From an uncultured bacterium (GTDB lineage Bacteria > Acidobacteriota > Thermoanaerobaculia > Multivoradales > J023), in assembly GCA_937948815.1 (NCBI GenBank), contig CALFAM010000314.1, positions 1 through 36,155 of the forward strand: DNA of 36,155 bases, given 5' to 3'. The position numbers and the translations under genes were made by a program. A model generated the notes under the pieces. It was not told the DNA's origin, searched no databases, and worked only from the letters and a program-made list of their open reading frames with translations. Positions 20,268 to 29,255 of this stretch are shown here, one piece after another; position 1 is the stretch's first letter, and every line of letters starts with the position of its first letter.

Positions 20268-22190
20268 ATGAGACCATCCCACCTCCGCTTCACCCTCTGC
20301 GGCCTGGCGGCCGCCGCCACCCTTGCCTGCGGCGGCACCAGTCCCACCGAGACACCAGAGCCGACGCCACGTGAGGTGCCCAAGTACTCGATCGGGCAGT
20401 TTCTCGACACCACCAGCTATCGCGGCGCGGGCTTCTCGCCAGACAAGACCAAGCTTCTCGTCTCGGGCGATCAGACCGGCATCTTCAACGCCTATGCGTT
20501 CCCGGTCGATGGCGGCGAGCCCGTCGCGCTGACCGAGTCGACCGCCGAGTCGATCTTCGCGCTCGGCTACTTCGCCAACGACGAGCGCTTCCTCTACACC
20601 GCGGATCAAGGCGGCAACGAGCTCAACCACATCTACGTCCGGACCCTCGATGGCGAGTCCATCGACCTGACACCGGGCGACGCGCTGAAAGCCCAGTTCT
20701 TGGGCTGGAACCAGGACGACAGTGCATTCTTCGTGGCCACCAACGAGCGCGACCCCAACTTCTTCGACATCTATACCTACGATGCCGAGAGCTACGAGCG
20801 TGAGCTCCTGTTCACCAATGAGCAGGGCCTGTCGCCGGCCGCAATCTCGTCTGATGGACGCTACGTGGCGCTGGTCAAGAGCGTGACCAATGCCGACACG
20901 GACGCCTACCTGTTCGACAGCCAGACCGACTCCCTGGAGCTGATCACGCCAGACGAAGGCGCCATCAACTACAACCCTCAAGATTTCACGCCGGACGGTA
21001 AGGGCCTCTACCTGACCACGGACCGCGACAGCGAATTCACCCACGTCGTGCGCTACAGCCTCGAAGATGGCACGTGGCAGCCTGTCGAGTCGGCAGATTG
21101 GGACATCGCCTTCACCGCGTTCTCGCGTACCGGCAAGTACCGGGTGACCGCCGTCAACAACGACGCCCGCACCGAGCTTCGTCTCTATGACGGCGCCACC
21201 GGCGACGCCATCGCCCTCCCCGCGCTGCCCGGCGCGGAGGTCTCGTCGGTCAGCTTCTCGCGCGACGATTCGATGATGGCGTTCTACGCGTCGACCAGCC
21301 GCTCACCGCGCGACCTCTACGTCCAGACGATCGGTGGCGAACCGCGCCGGTTGACCCAATCGCTGACCCAAGAGATCAACCAGGACGACCTGGTCGAGCC
21401 CGAGGTGGTTCGGTTCGCCTCCTATGACGGTGTCGAGATTCCCGGCATTCTCTACAAGCCTTGGGGCGCCAGCGCCGACAGCAAGGCGCCGGCGATGGTC
21501 TTGGTTCACGGTGGACCGGGCGGCCAGTCGCGAGTCGGCTACAACGACATCGTTCAATATCTCGTGAACCACGGCTACGTGGTCTATGCGATCAACAACC
21601 GTGGCAGCTCCGGCTACGGCAAGACGTTCTTCCACATGGACGATCGCGCACACGGCAAGGCCGATCTGGATGACTGCGTGGCTTCCAAGCAGATGCTCAT
21701 CGACACCGGCTACGTCGATCCCGAGCGGATCGGCATCATGGGCGGCAGCTACGGTGGCTACATGGTGCTCGCCGCGCTTGCCTTCCGGCCAGACGTCTTC
21801 GACGTCGGGGTCGATATTTTCGGCGTCTCCAACTGGTACCGGACTTTGCAGGAGATCCCGCCCTGGTGGGCCGCGCAGATCAGCTACTTCGAAAATGAGT
21901 TCGGCCCCTTGGACGACGAGGAGTACCTGAAGTCGATCTCGCCGTTCTTCCACGCCGAGAACATCTCCAAGCCCTTGCTGGTACTCCAGGGAGCCAACGA
22001 TCCTCGGGTCAAGCAGGCGGAGTCCGACGACATCGTGGCAGCGGCCAAGGCCAACGGCGTGCCGGTGGAATACATCGTCTTCCCCGACGAAGGCCACGGC
22101 TTCCGCAAGCGCGAGAACCAGGAGAAGGGCTACGAGGCCATCCTGCACTTCCTCGACACCCACCTGAGCGAAGCAGCGCCGGCCACCTGA
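20268..22190 (+). CDS. S9 family prolyl oligopeptidase-like lipoprotein
   Basis: Extracytoplasmic serine peptidase, 640 residues. The N-terminus has a signal sequence ending in TLACGG, a probable though imperfect lipobox, so the protein is likely anchored in a membrane facing the periplasm. A beta-propeller of WD40-like/TolB-like repeats (about 40-370, with repeats such as [13 protein letters not shown] and [14 protein letters not shown]) precedes an alpha/beta hydrolase domain. The catalytic triad is visible: Ser494 in GGSYGGYM, Asp578 in GANDPRV, His610 in DEGHGF. It probably cleaves oligopeptides, acylaminoacyl or dipeptidyl type. ATG 20268 is chosen because AAGGAGAT lies 8-10 nt upstream and it gives a proper signal peptide; an extension to 20097 would not. 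Confidence 0.93.
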   Translation: MRPSHLRFTLCGLAAAATLACGGTSPTETPEPTPREVPKYSIGQFLDTTSYRGAGFSPDKTKLLVSGDQTGIFNAYAFPVDGGEPVALTESTAESIFALGYFANDERFLYTADQGGNELNHIYVRTLDGESIDLTPGDALKAQFLGWNQDDSAFFVATNERDPNFFDIYTYDAESYERELLFTNEQGLSPAAISSDGRYVALVKSVTNADTDAYLFDSQTDSLELITPDEGAINYNPQDFTPDGKGLYLTTDRDSEFTHVVRYSLEDGTWQPVESADWDIAFTAFSRTGKYRVTAVNNDARTELRLYDGATGDAIALPALPGAEVSSVSFSRDDSMMAFYASTSRSPRDLYVQTIGGEPRRLTQSLTQEINQDDLVEPEVVRFASYDGVEIPGILYKPWGASADSKAPAMVLVHGGPGGQSRVGYNDIVQYLVNHGYVVYAINNRGSSGYGKTFFHMDDRAHGKADLDDCVASKQMLIDTGYVDPERIGIMGGSYGGYMVLAALAFRPDVFDVGVDIFGVSNWYRTLQEIPPWWAAQISYFENEFGPLDDEEYLKSISPFFHAENISKPLLVLQGANDPRVKQAESDDIVAAAKANGVPVEYIVFPDEGHGFRKRENQEKGYEAILHFLDTHLSEAAPAT

Positions 22191-22325
22191 TCCGCCAGGA
22201 CACCAGATCGAAGAGTGCGACTCCCTTGTCCCGGCACGCTCCGCCTCGCGATGAGGCCGCGGCGCGCGCCGGGACGAGGCGATCTGACACGTCGAGCAAC
22301 CCTCCAGGCAACTCTCCGAGCAACC

Positions 22326-24098
22326 ATGTGTGGCATCGCTGGCGTCGTCGGCCGTATCGACCCTGAGCACATCGCCGACCCGCGCGAAGCGGTCGAGCGC
22401 ATGGCCACGACGCTCCGGCATCGCGGCCCGGACGACGGTGGCCTCGCCACGCTCGACGTTCACGGCGGGGTCGGCGCCTTCGGGCACCGCCGACTGGCGA
22501 TTCTCGATCCGTCCGAGGCCGGCCACCAACCGATGACCCGGGACGGCTGCACGATCGTCTACAACGGCGAGATCTACAACTTCCACGAGCTTCGCGCTTC
22601 GCTGCCGGGGCCGTTTCACTCGAACAGCGACACCGAGGTGCTGCTCGCCCTCTACCTGCGCGATGGACCGGCCTGCGTCGAGCACCTGGTCGGCATGTTC
22701 GCGTTCGCCATCTGGGACGCCCGCAAGCAACGGCTCTTCGCGGCCCGCGATCGGCTGGGCATCAAGCCGCTGATCTATCGCGAGCTGCCGGGCGGTGGCC
22801 TGGCCTTCGCGTCGGAGATCAAGGCGCTCCTGGACCTCGGACGACCGTCGCTCGACCGCTCCGCCCTGCGGGACTTCTTTACCTACAAGTACATCCCGAC
22901 GCCCAAGACCATCTACGAGGGTATTCACAAGCTGCCGCCGGCGCACACCTTGGTCTACGACGATGGCGCGCTGACCCTCGAGCGCTATTGGCAGCCGGAG
23001 TCGAGCACGTCCATCCGCGACCCCGAGCAAGCGTTCGACCAGTTCAGCACCTTGCTGCAAAGCGTGGTCGACGACCACTTGCTGTCCGACGTTCCAGTCG
23101 GTGTCTTTTTCAGTGGCGGCATCGACTCGACCGCGGTCGCGGCCAGCGTCGACCGCCCGCGCACGTTCACCCTCGGTTTCGACGCCAAGAGCCACGACGA
23201 GTCCGCCATCGCCGCGCGAATCGCCGAACACCTCGGCACGCGTCACCGCATGCAACGGGCGACCGGGGCCGGCCTCGAAGAGTCGCTCGACGCCATGCCC
23301 GGTCTCTACGACGAGCCATTCGGGGATCACGGTTCCTGGGCCATGCGGATGATCGCGGGCGTTGCCGTGGAGGATGTCAAGGTGGCGCTCACCGGCGAGG
23401 GGGGCGACGAGCTCTTCGCCGGCTACCACTGGTACGACAAGCTGACCCGTTTCCGCCCGTCACCCGGATGGCGCTTCGCCGCCCGCTTTCTGCCCACCTT
23501 GTCGACCGTTGGGCGGTCGGCTGAGCGACGTGGCGCCAGCGGACTCGAGCGCTACGCCATGTTCCTGGGGCCGTTTACGTTGCGGCAAAAGCACGCGCTG
23601 CTCAACCCGGAGCTGATGCACGAGGACTATGATGATTTGTGGTTCTTTCGCCAGCACTGGCGCCCCGAGCTGACCCCCTTGAAGCGTATCCAGTGGCTCG
23701 ACCTCCACACCTACCTGCCCGACGACATGCTGACCAAGGTCGATCGCGCGACCATGGCCGTCTCGCTCGAAGCGCGTCCTCCCTTCGTGGATCACCGCAT
23801 GGTGAGCTTCGCGCTGGCGCTGGACGACAAGCTGCTGCACCAGGATGGGCAAGGCAAGCTGCTCTCCCGCCAGTACCTCACCCCACGGCTGCCGGAGGGC
23901 GTGCTGGATCGGCCCAAGATCGGATTCTCCATGCCCGTGCGACGCTGGGCCAAGCGAAACCCAGCGCTTCTCGACGCCGCCCTGCACCGCTTGAAGGACG
24001 CCGGCATCCTACGGTCCGCACGCTCCCGCTCCTGGACCAACGAGCAGGTGTGGTCACTCCTCGTTCTCGACAGTTTTCTCCAGCGTCAAAGCGCGTAG
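22326..24098 (+). CDS. asnB: Asparagine synthase (glutamine-hydrolysing)
   Basis: 590-residue amidotransferase. The N-terminal class II glutaminase domain begins MCGIAGVVG; Cys2 becomes the N-terminal nucleophile after Met removal, which fixes the start at ATG 22326 and rules out the in-frame extension to 22215. Also visible are LRHRGPDDGG, YNGEIYNF and ARDRLGIKPL. The C-terminal synthetase domain has the PP-loop SGGIDSTAVA and the EGGDELFAGYHWY signature. It converts aspartate to asparagine with glutamine and ATP; close homologues in polysaccharide loci may amidate other carboxylates such as uronic acids. It ends 30 bp before a convergent gene. No Shine-Dalgarno sequence is evident before the ATG. 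Confidence 0.94.
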   Translation: MCGIAGVVGRIDPEHIADPREAVERMATTLRHRGPDDGGLATLDVHGGVGAFGHRRLAILDPSEAGHQPMTRDGCTIVYNGEIYNFHELRASLPGPFHSNSDTEVLLALYLRDGPACVEHLVGMFAFAIWDARKQRLFAARDRLGIKPLIYRELPGGGLAFASEIKALLDLGRPSLDRSALRDFFTYKYIPTPKTIYEGIHKLPPAHTLVYDDGALTLERYWQPESSTSIRDPEQAFDQFSTLLQSVVDDHLLSDVPVGVFFSGGIDSTAVAASVDRPRTFTLGFDAKSHDESAIAARIAEHLGTRHRMQRATGAGLEESLDAMPGLYDEPFGDHGSWAMRMIAGVAVEDVKVALTGEGGDELFAGYHWYDKLTRFRPSPGWRFAARFLPTLSTVGRSAERRGASGLERYAMFLGPFTLRQKHALLNPELMHEDYDDLWFFRQHWRPELTPLKRIQWLDLHTYLPDDMLTKVDRATMAVSLEARPPFVDHRMVSFALALDDKLLHQDGQGKLLSRQYLTPRLPEGVLDRPKIGFSMPVRRWAKRNPALLDAALHRLKDAGILRSARSRSWTNEQVWSLLVLDSFLQRQSA

Positions 24099-24128
24099 CC
24101 GCGCTACCCCACAGAAGGCTGGCGCCGC

Positions 24129-25106
24129 CTACGGCCGCGTCGTCCAGGACTGGAAGAGCGGATTGGGTCGCAGCGGCGCGTAGAGGTCATCCTCGAGCTC
24201 AGTCGTTGCCCAGGTCGGATTGAGGGTCACGAAAACACCCAGGTAGTCGAGCGCCCTCGACTTCTCGCCGAGGCGCATGCTCAGGCGCGCCGCCCGGCGC
24301 CAGATCCGGTCCCAAGACGGGCCGAGGTGCAGCGCCTCGGCCACCGCCACCCAAGCTTGCTCCGTGTCCCCGCTCCGAGCCAGTCTCTCCGCCCGGAGGA
24401 TCGCTTGCCGGGCGTCGTGAAGGGCCAAGAGGCGATACAGCGCCTGGACCGGCTTCTCGCCTGCGTCGACCCGTAGATCGATGTCGTGGGGCCAGCCTTC
24501 GTGGGTGCGCACCAGGAGTGCCGCGGACATCGTTCCCGTGCGCTGGCCGCCAGCCGCTTGGCCAGCGCGCAACGCGCTCATCAACCGCCCTGGCAGAGTG
24601 CCCTTGGACGCGAGGTAGGCCTTCTCCATGGCGAGGACCACATCTTCGCCCGTGAGCCCGTTGCCTTGTATCGAATAGTGCCGGCCGCTTCGCGCGCCTG
24701 CCCAACGCGATGCCTTCGCCTTCGCGCCGGTATGCGAGGCGACGTCACCCCTCACGCTCACGATCCCGATCTGGCGGGCTTCGATGCCCTGCCCTTCGAA
24801 ATCTCCGTCACCCTCGAGAAGCAGCTTAACTGCCGCCTGCGCGTCCTTCCCTTCGGCGAGCAGGCGAAGGCCCGCCGGGCCATGGCTCGGGTTGGTTTCG
24901 AATTGCGAGACGAGGGCTCCGACGCCGGCTCGGACATGGGCCACGGACGCGCCAACCGCGAGGTTGTTGGTGGCGACCGCGACACCACAGCGCCCCGATT
25001 CCGCCTCACAGGCGACGATCGAGAAGGTCGCGGCCCCTGAGCCTGGAAAGAACATGGCGCAAGCGAGGAAAAGGGACATCGGAGGCCAGCGTTGGAACGT
25101 GTTCAT
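24129..25106 (-). CDS. Secreted DUF1028 family protein with helical-repeat C-terminus
   Basis: 325 residues. A signal peptide (about residues 1-25) ends in GSGA, just before the TFSIVACE start typical of DUF1028, a family placed in the Ntn-hydrolase fold. The core (about 26-225) includes GVAVATNNLAVGASV, GVGALVSQFETNP, RQIGIVSVRGDVASHTG and the GNGLTGEDVV motif. Activity is not established for the family. Many members end in a peptidoglycan-binding domain; here residues about 240-310 look like TPR-type helices (AERLARSGDTEQAWVAVAEALHLGPS). Start ATG 25106 gives the signal peptide; an in-frame extension to 25283 is Arg/Cys-rich and not credible. A second ATG at 25079 (MSLFLAC) is possible. The gene converges with asnB and diverges from the protease gene. 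Confidence 0.85.
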   Translation of the reverse strand: MNTFQRWPPMSLFLACAMFFPGSGAATFSIVACEAESGRCGVAVATNNLAVGASVAHVRAGVGALVSQFETNPSHGPAGLRLLAEGKDAQAAVKLLLEGDGDFEGQGIEARQIGIVSVRGDVASHTGAKAKASRWAGARSGRHYSIQGNGLTGEDVVLAMEKAYLASKGTLPGRLMSALRAGQAAGGQRTGTMSAALLVRTHEGWPHDIDLRVDAGEKPVQALYRLLALHDARQAILRAERLARSGDTEQAWVAVAEALHLGPSWDRIWRRAARLSMRLGEKSRALDYLGVFVTLNPTWATTELEDDLYAPLRPNPLFQSWTTRP

Positions 25107-25155
25107 CTTGAAATGGCTCTCGCAGTTTGGAATCGAGTCGCGATGCTGGAGACAC

Positions 25156-25171
25156 GTCCGCGCGCGCGGAC
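25156..25171. promoter_or_regulatory. 16-bp perfect palindrome in the divergent spacer
   Basis: The 291 bp between the two divergent starts (25107-25397) contains GTCCGCGCGCGCGGAC, its own reverse complement, 50 bp upstream of the DUF1028 start. Its alternating CG core is unusual. It could be an operator for a dimeric regulator. No convincing sigma70 promoter was found on either side, and nothing else in the spacer is recognisable. Confidence 0.3.
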
Positions 25172-25397
25172 AAGGGCACCGACCTGAACAGCCGCTCACA
25201 GAACGTACTCTGCTGCGCCAGGAAGGTAACGGGCTGGCGGGCCCCTGCTGGCGACGTTGTTTCCGTGCAGGCCTGTCGGCCAACCGCTTCGCCCCGTTCT
25301 CGTCGCGTCAGGTTGCCGTACGTTGAAGGATCGCGAGACGTTTCGCGCGTTTCCGGATGGGTCGCTCTGTTCCACACGGCCGTAAGGAGAACTGAAT

Positions 25398-27464
25398 ATG
25401 CGCTCTTGCCGACACCCCTTGATCGTCACCCTTGCCGCCGGGGCACTTTCGTGGCCCTCGCTTCTGACCGCTCAGAGTCTTCCCGGACCGACGCCGATCC
25501 CGCCCTGGCAGGAGCCCTTCGAGGTCGATCTGAACACCCAGGAGCAGGTGCGTGCCCAGGGGCTCTTCATCCACAAGAGCTGGATCGACTGTGACGGCGT
25601 GACGTGTACCCTCACCCTCGAGCCGCTTCGCTTCCTCGGCGACGACCCGACCCGGCCTCTCTGCGACGACCTCGCGATGAAGAACAAACCCCATCTCGAT
25701 ACGGCGGCGGGGTCGGCAGGTCATCAGGGAGGCGTGCTGGTCGGACCCGACCTCTTCTTGACCGTTCACAACCTGAGTCAGAGCGCTTGCCTCAATCGCC
25801 GGATCGTCTTCGACTACGCAGCCACGGGACCTGCTAGCCCGCTTCTTGCCGCCCTGTCTCCGGGCGAGACCCTCGACTACACGGTTCCCGCCACCCAAGT
25901 GCGCGCGTGTGAGGAGGTGCTGGCCGGCGGCAGTACCCAAGCATGGACGCTGATTCGCCTCTCCGAGCCGGTTACCGATCGCCAGCCGCTCAAGCTCATG
26001 CGCAGCGGTCGCACGACCACGGGCGCGACCACGAGAGTCGCCGGCTTCCCCAGCCGCCTACCACTCAAGATCGAGGAAGCATCGATCACCTCCGACAACG
26101 GTATCGAGATCGAGACCGATGCCCACATTCTCGGCGGCTCCTCCGGATCGGCGGTGCTCGGCCCTTCGAATCGACTGGAGGGCGTGGTCTGCTGCGGTAG
26201 TGGCTGGCTGAACGAGATCGGGGATTGCTACGGCGTGATCGAGAACCCGAGCCCCAATGCCGGCTTGGACCGCCCTTCGGGTCAGAGTCTGGCGCTGATT
26301 CCACCGATCGGCCTCGATGTGGTGTCGATCGATCCCGAACCCGAGAATCCGCTACGGATCGCTCACCATGGTCCACCGGGTGGTCCGTTTACCGAAGGCG
26401 CGCTTGCGCAGACGCTTCGTGCAGGATCCACGGGGCAGCCTGTGGACTGGGTCATTTCCCTTCCCCTCGGACCGGTTCACTACTTCGCGCCAGCTCCGGG
26501 AACACCACTTTCGGGGCATCTGGAGCCGGGCGAAACCGTCCCCCTCATGGTCGAGCCCACCCTCGATGCGTTGGCGGCACCGGTCGGAACATTCACGAGT
26601 TGGATCGCTTACATTGACCAGACCTACGGCACGATCGATGTCCAGGACCATGTTCTCGTGGTCGGCGGGGACAGCTTTGCAAGGACGTGCGTCGATGGCG
26701 CGCTGGCCTGTCGAGAGGACGGGGCGCTGATCGGCAGCGGCCCGAGCGGGCTGATCGCGGGTGAAACGCAGACCTACCAGCTCTCCAGCCGCTGGGACGT
26801 TGCGCAGCGGATCGAAATCGACCATCCGAGCTGGCTCGAGGTCCTCATTTCGGTCCCGCCACCGTCCCTGGGCGCAGGCAACCACGCAGCCGAGGGATTC
26901 GATCTCGTCCCCGGTGCGACGCTGCACGTGACACTGACGATGGTGGATGACGGCCCGAACGGCTCGTTCGAGGACTCGGTGGTTCTTCGCTCTTCGTTCG
27001 CCGGCGAGCCCATGCACAGCGAGTCGATGCTCGTGCGCGGCGATGTCGGCCGTGTAGTAGTCGACGCCCAGCCGCTGGTCGATTTTGCCCAAGGTGAGCG
27101 TGTCGAGCTGCCAACCCTGCTACCGCCGACCAAGCCGACAGCTGCGCTCGATGTCGACTTCTGCATTCAGGTCTGGCCGACGGGTCCCGTGTTCGGCGAG
27201 CCTTCCGGTCCACCGAGCTTGTCGCTCCGGGGCCCCTCGGGCCTGGAGATTCCGCTCGGCGATCATTGGGGCAGCAAATGCTTCAGCCACGATGTTTTCA
27301 GCCCCATCCCCGTTCCGACGATCGCGGTTCCAGGGCTGGCCTCGTTCGCCGGTGAAGACGCTTCGGGCACGTGGACGCTGATCGTCGAGGGAGCGACCGT
27401 CGGTGACTGGCCGATGGCACGCATCTCGGCAACGAGTTGGCGTGTACGAATCGCCCAACCGTAG
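25398..27464 (+). CDS. Secreted trypsin-like serine protease-fold protein with C-terminal P domain
   Basis: 688 residues. A cleavable signal peptide (about 1-25, ending LLTAQ) indicates export. Residues about 100-265 form a chymotrypsin-like domain: candidate His124 in FLTVHN and nucleophile Ser249 in GGSSGSAVL. The usual Asp position before the ALLRL strand reads AWTLIRL (Ala182), so the triad may be incomplete or the acid supplied elsewhere. Several Cys pairs suggest disulfides. After an Ig-like middle region with a BACON-like IDHPSWLEV segment (about 475-485), the C-terminus (about 585-688) resembles a proprotein-convertase P domain: SLSLRGPSGLEIPL followed by FAGEDASGTWTLIVEG. The start ATG 25398 has a strong Shine-Dalgarno AGGAG (25385-25389) at 8 nt. 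Substrate unknown. Confidence 0.78.
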   Translation: MRSCRHPLIVTLAAGALSWPSLLTAQSLPGPTPIPPWQEPFEVDLNTQEQVRAQGLFIHKSWIDCDGVTCTLTLEPLRFLGDDPTRPLCDDLAMKNKPHLDTAAGSAGHQGGVLVGPDLFLTVHNLSQSACLNRRIVFDYAATGPASPLLAALSPGETLDYTVPATQVRACEEVLAGGSTQAWTLIRLSEPVTDRQPLKLMRSGRTTTGATTRVAGFPSRLPLKIEEASITSDNGIEIETDAHILGGSSGSAVLGPSNRLEGVVCCGSGWLNEIGDCYGVIENPSPNAGLDRPSGQSLALIPPIGLDVVSIDPEPENPLRIAHHGPPGGPFTEGALAQTLRAGSTGQPVDWVISLPLGPVHYFAPAPGTPLSGHLEPGETVPLMVEPTLDALAAPVGTFTSWIAYIDQTYGTIDVQDHVLVVGGDSFARTCVDGALACREDGALIGSGPSGLIAGETQTYQLSSRWDVAQRIEIDHPSWLEVLISVPPPSLGAGNHAAEGFDLVPGATLHVTLTMVDDGPNGSFEDSVVLRSSFAGEPMHSESMLVRGDVGRVVVDAQPLVDFAQGERVELPTLLPPTKPTAALDVDFCIQVWPTGPVFGEPSGPPSLSLRGPSGLEIPLGDHWGSKCFSHDVFSPIPVPTIAVPGLASFAGEDASGTWTLIVEGATVGDWPMARISATSWRVRIAQP

Positions 27465-27483
27465 GCCAGTGAGCGGCAACGGC

Positions 27484-27536
27484 CGGGCAGGTCGCGGATC
27501 GCTTGACGATACGTCGACCGTCCGCTAGCCTGCCCG
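27484..27536 (+). promoter_or_regulatory. Candidate promoter with flanking inverted repeat upstream of the hydrazine cassette
   Basis: Within the 285 bp gap 27465-27749, TTGACG (27503-27508) is followed after 17 bp by TAGCCT (27526-27531), the same GC-rich TAnnnT style as the serS and topA promoters here. An exact 8-bp inverted repeat CGGGCAGG (27484-27491) / CCTGCCCG (27529-27536) brackets it and overlaps the -10. A start near 27538 would leave a leader of about 210 nt before the N-hydroxylase. The repeat could be an operator, or a weak terminator for the protease gene that ends 20 nt upstream. The rest of the gap shows nothing recognisable. Confidence 0.4.
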
Positions 27537-27749
27537 CTGGATCGCTCGTCCGGTCGCGACGTCCAAGGCACGGTAGCCACTCGGCTCGAGTCACTCGTTC
27601 CGAATCGGTTCCGTCACCAATCCTTTGCCCCGCGTGGGGGTTCTGTGTCCATCGGTTCTGGGGGAACCTCGGGCATCTACAGCGCGGTCCCTTGACCGGT
27701 TCGTACTGCCCAACGCCGCGACCGTGCGGGCCCTTCGAGGTCGCGCACC

Positions 27750-29120
27750 GTGGAATCCGAAGCACCTGCCAACGCAATCGCGCCGATTGTCGATGTCCTC
27801 GGCATCGGTTTTGGCCCAGCCAATCTCTCGCTGGGCGTCATGCTGGAGGAAGCAGCGCCCGACAGGCAGCTCTCGCGGCTGTTCCTGGAGGCGAAGCCCG
27901 AGCATGTCTGGCATCCGGACATGTTGATCGAGGACTCACTCCTCCAGGTCACGGTGATCAAAGACCTGATCACCGTCGAGAATCCGCAAAGTCGCTTCAC
28001 CTTTCTTTGCTACCTGAAAGAGAAAGGGCGGCTGTACGATTTTCTGAATCTTCGCGACCTCTTCCCGACCCGCTACGAGTTCAATGATTACTTGTGCTGG
28101 GCCGCGGCGCAGCTCAAGGAGCACGTGCGCTACGGACGCCGGGCACTGCGCGTTGTTCCCGCGGACGCATCGGGCGCGCCGATCCCGGAGGGTGATGCTT
28201 CACGGCCGGCGAGCCTCGTACGCGTCGAAGCCGAAGACCTCGCGACCGGCAAGCAAGAGGTCTACCTCGGGCGCAACCTGGTCCTGGCTGCGGGTGGAAT
28301 CCCGACCGCCCCGGCCGGCATCGAGCTCGGTAGCCGCGCCTTCCACTCACATGGTTACCTGCGCAAGCTCGAAGCAGCGTTTCCGGATACCGAAGCTCCT
28401 CACCGATTCCTGGTGGTGGGCAGCGGCCAGAGCGCCGCCGAGATTTTCCAGGACCTGATCAAACGATTCCCGCAGGCCGACGTCACGGCGACGATCCGGC
28501 GCTTTGCCTACAAGCCGGTCGACGAGAGCGACTTCACCAACCGAGTCTTTTTCCCGGAGTGGGTGGACCGCTACAACAGCATGCCGGCTGACAAACGCCG
28601 CGGCTTTCTCAAAGAGCTGCGGGACGTCAACTACGCGGTGATCGATCACGCGCTGATCCGCGCGATCTACCAGACGCTCTATCGCCAGAAAGTCGAAGGT
28701 AACGTACGGGCGCGACTGGAGCCGTTCCTCGAGCTCGACCGTATGTTCGAGCGCGAAGATGGCACGATCGAAGCCCAGTACACGGACGTCATGAGCGGCG
28801 CCGCGCGCACCTTCGAAGCTGACGGCGCGGTGGTCTGCACGGGCTACGACTGGCCGAAGGAGCATCCGCTGCTCGACGCCTTCGCACCCTACTTCGAGCG
28901 CGATGACCTCGGCGGGTACCAGGTCGCGCGTGACTATCGCATCGAGTCGCAGCCGACGCTCGCGCCCAACGTTTACCTGCAGGGCTATTGCGAGGACACC
29001 CACGGCATCAGCGAAACCGTGCTGTCTCTGCTGCCGGTTCGCGCCGGATGGATCCAGCGCTCCATTTTGGCGGCCAAGCAATCGCCCACGGCCCCGCCCG
29101 TGGTGGCGGCAGGCGGCTGA
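27750..29120 (+). CDS. L-ornithine/L-lysine N-hydroxylase (SidA/PvdA/IucD family)
   Basis: FAD- and NADPH-dependent flavin monooxygenase that hydroxylates the side-chain amine of ornithine or lysine. 456 residues, normal for the family. Visible: FAD-binding GIGFGPANL at 18-26, the substrate-channel region WHPDMLIEDSLLQV and KDL (about 54-73), NADPH-binding GSGQSAAE at 224-231, the DESDFTN segment at 258-264, and the C-terminal ATG-type motif VVCTGYDWP. The family is best known from hydroxamate siderophores, but no NRPS or NIS synthetase is present. The next two genes instead match a hydrazine-forming pathway, in which the N-hydroxy amino acid is the first intermediate. The start is GTG 27750, with GAGG at 27737-27740 (9 nt spacing). 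Lysine versus ornithine cannot be decided by eye. Confidence 0.93.
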   Translation: MESEAPANAIAPIVDVLGIGFGPANLSLGVMLEEAAPDRQLSRLFLEAKPEHVWHPDMLIEDSLLQVTVIKDLITVENPQSRFTFLCYLKEKGRLYDFLNLRDLFPTRYEFNDYLCWAAAQLKEHVRYGRRALRVVPADASGAPIPEGDASRPASLVRVEAEDLATGKQEVYLGRNLVLAAGGIPTAPAGIELGSRAFHSHGYLRKLEAAFPDTEAPHRFLVVGSGQSAAEIFQDLIKRFPQADVTATIRRFAYKPVDESDFTNRVFFPEWVDRYNSMPADKRRGFLKELRDVNYAVIDHALIRAIYQTLYRQKVEGNVRARLEPFLELDRMFEREDGTIEAQYTDVMSGAARTFEADGAVVCTGYDWPKEHPLLDAFAPYFERDDLGGYQVARDYRIESQPTLAPNVYLQGYCEDTHGISETVLSLLPVRAGWIQRSILAAKQSPTAPPVVAAGG

Positions 29121-29135
29121 TTCAACACCACGGGA

Positions 29136-29216
29136 TCACCGTGCGCACCGCTCGCGCGCACGGTGACCGTTCCTCCGCACGGAGGGGACTCGCCCGGCGG
29201 ATCCAGGTCGGGCGAG
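29136..29216 (+). other. Three successive hairpins between N-hydroxylase and cupin-MetRS genes
   Basis: The 135 nt gap (29121-29255) holds three inverted repeats. First: an 11-bp perfect stem TCACCGTGCGC (29136-29146) with GCGCACGGTGA (29156-29166), starting 15 nt after the stop codon. Second: a 5-bp stem CCTCC (29172-29176) with GGAGG (29181-29185) and a GCAC loop. Third: an 8-bp perfect stem CTCGCCCG (29189-29196) with CGGGCGAG (29209-29216). No U-tract follows, so simple intrinsic termination is not indicated. Partial termination, mRNA processing or 3'-end protection that sets unequal levels of the two enzymes is plausible. Confidence 0.5.
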
Positions 29217-29255
29217 CAGGGCCGGCAAACACATCGCGACTCGAAGGGGATCATC

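Noticed and set aside
21303-23429. Long antisense open frame (708 codons) opposite the S9 peptidase and asnB
   Set aside because: It runs opposite two clearly conserved genes, is low-complexity Arg/Val/Gly/Asp-rich and shows no domain; high-GC DNA commonly yields such frames.
11358-27463. 14-base match GAATCGCCCAACCG near 11358 and near 27449
   Set aside because: A repeat of this length is expected by chance in 36 kb, and the two sites share no context (one intergenic, one at the end of a gene).
27750-29120. Hydroxamate siderophore locus, from the ornithine/lysine N-hydroxylase
   Set aside because: No NRPS, NIS synthetase, acetyl- or formyltransferase, or TonB receptor is nearby; the adjoining cupin-MetRS and DadA-like genes fit hydrazine formation better.
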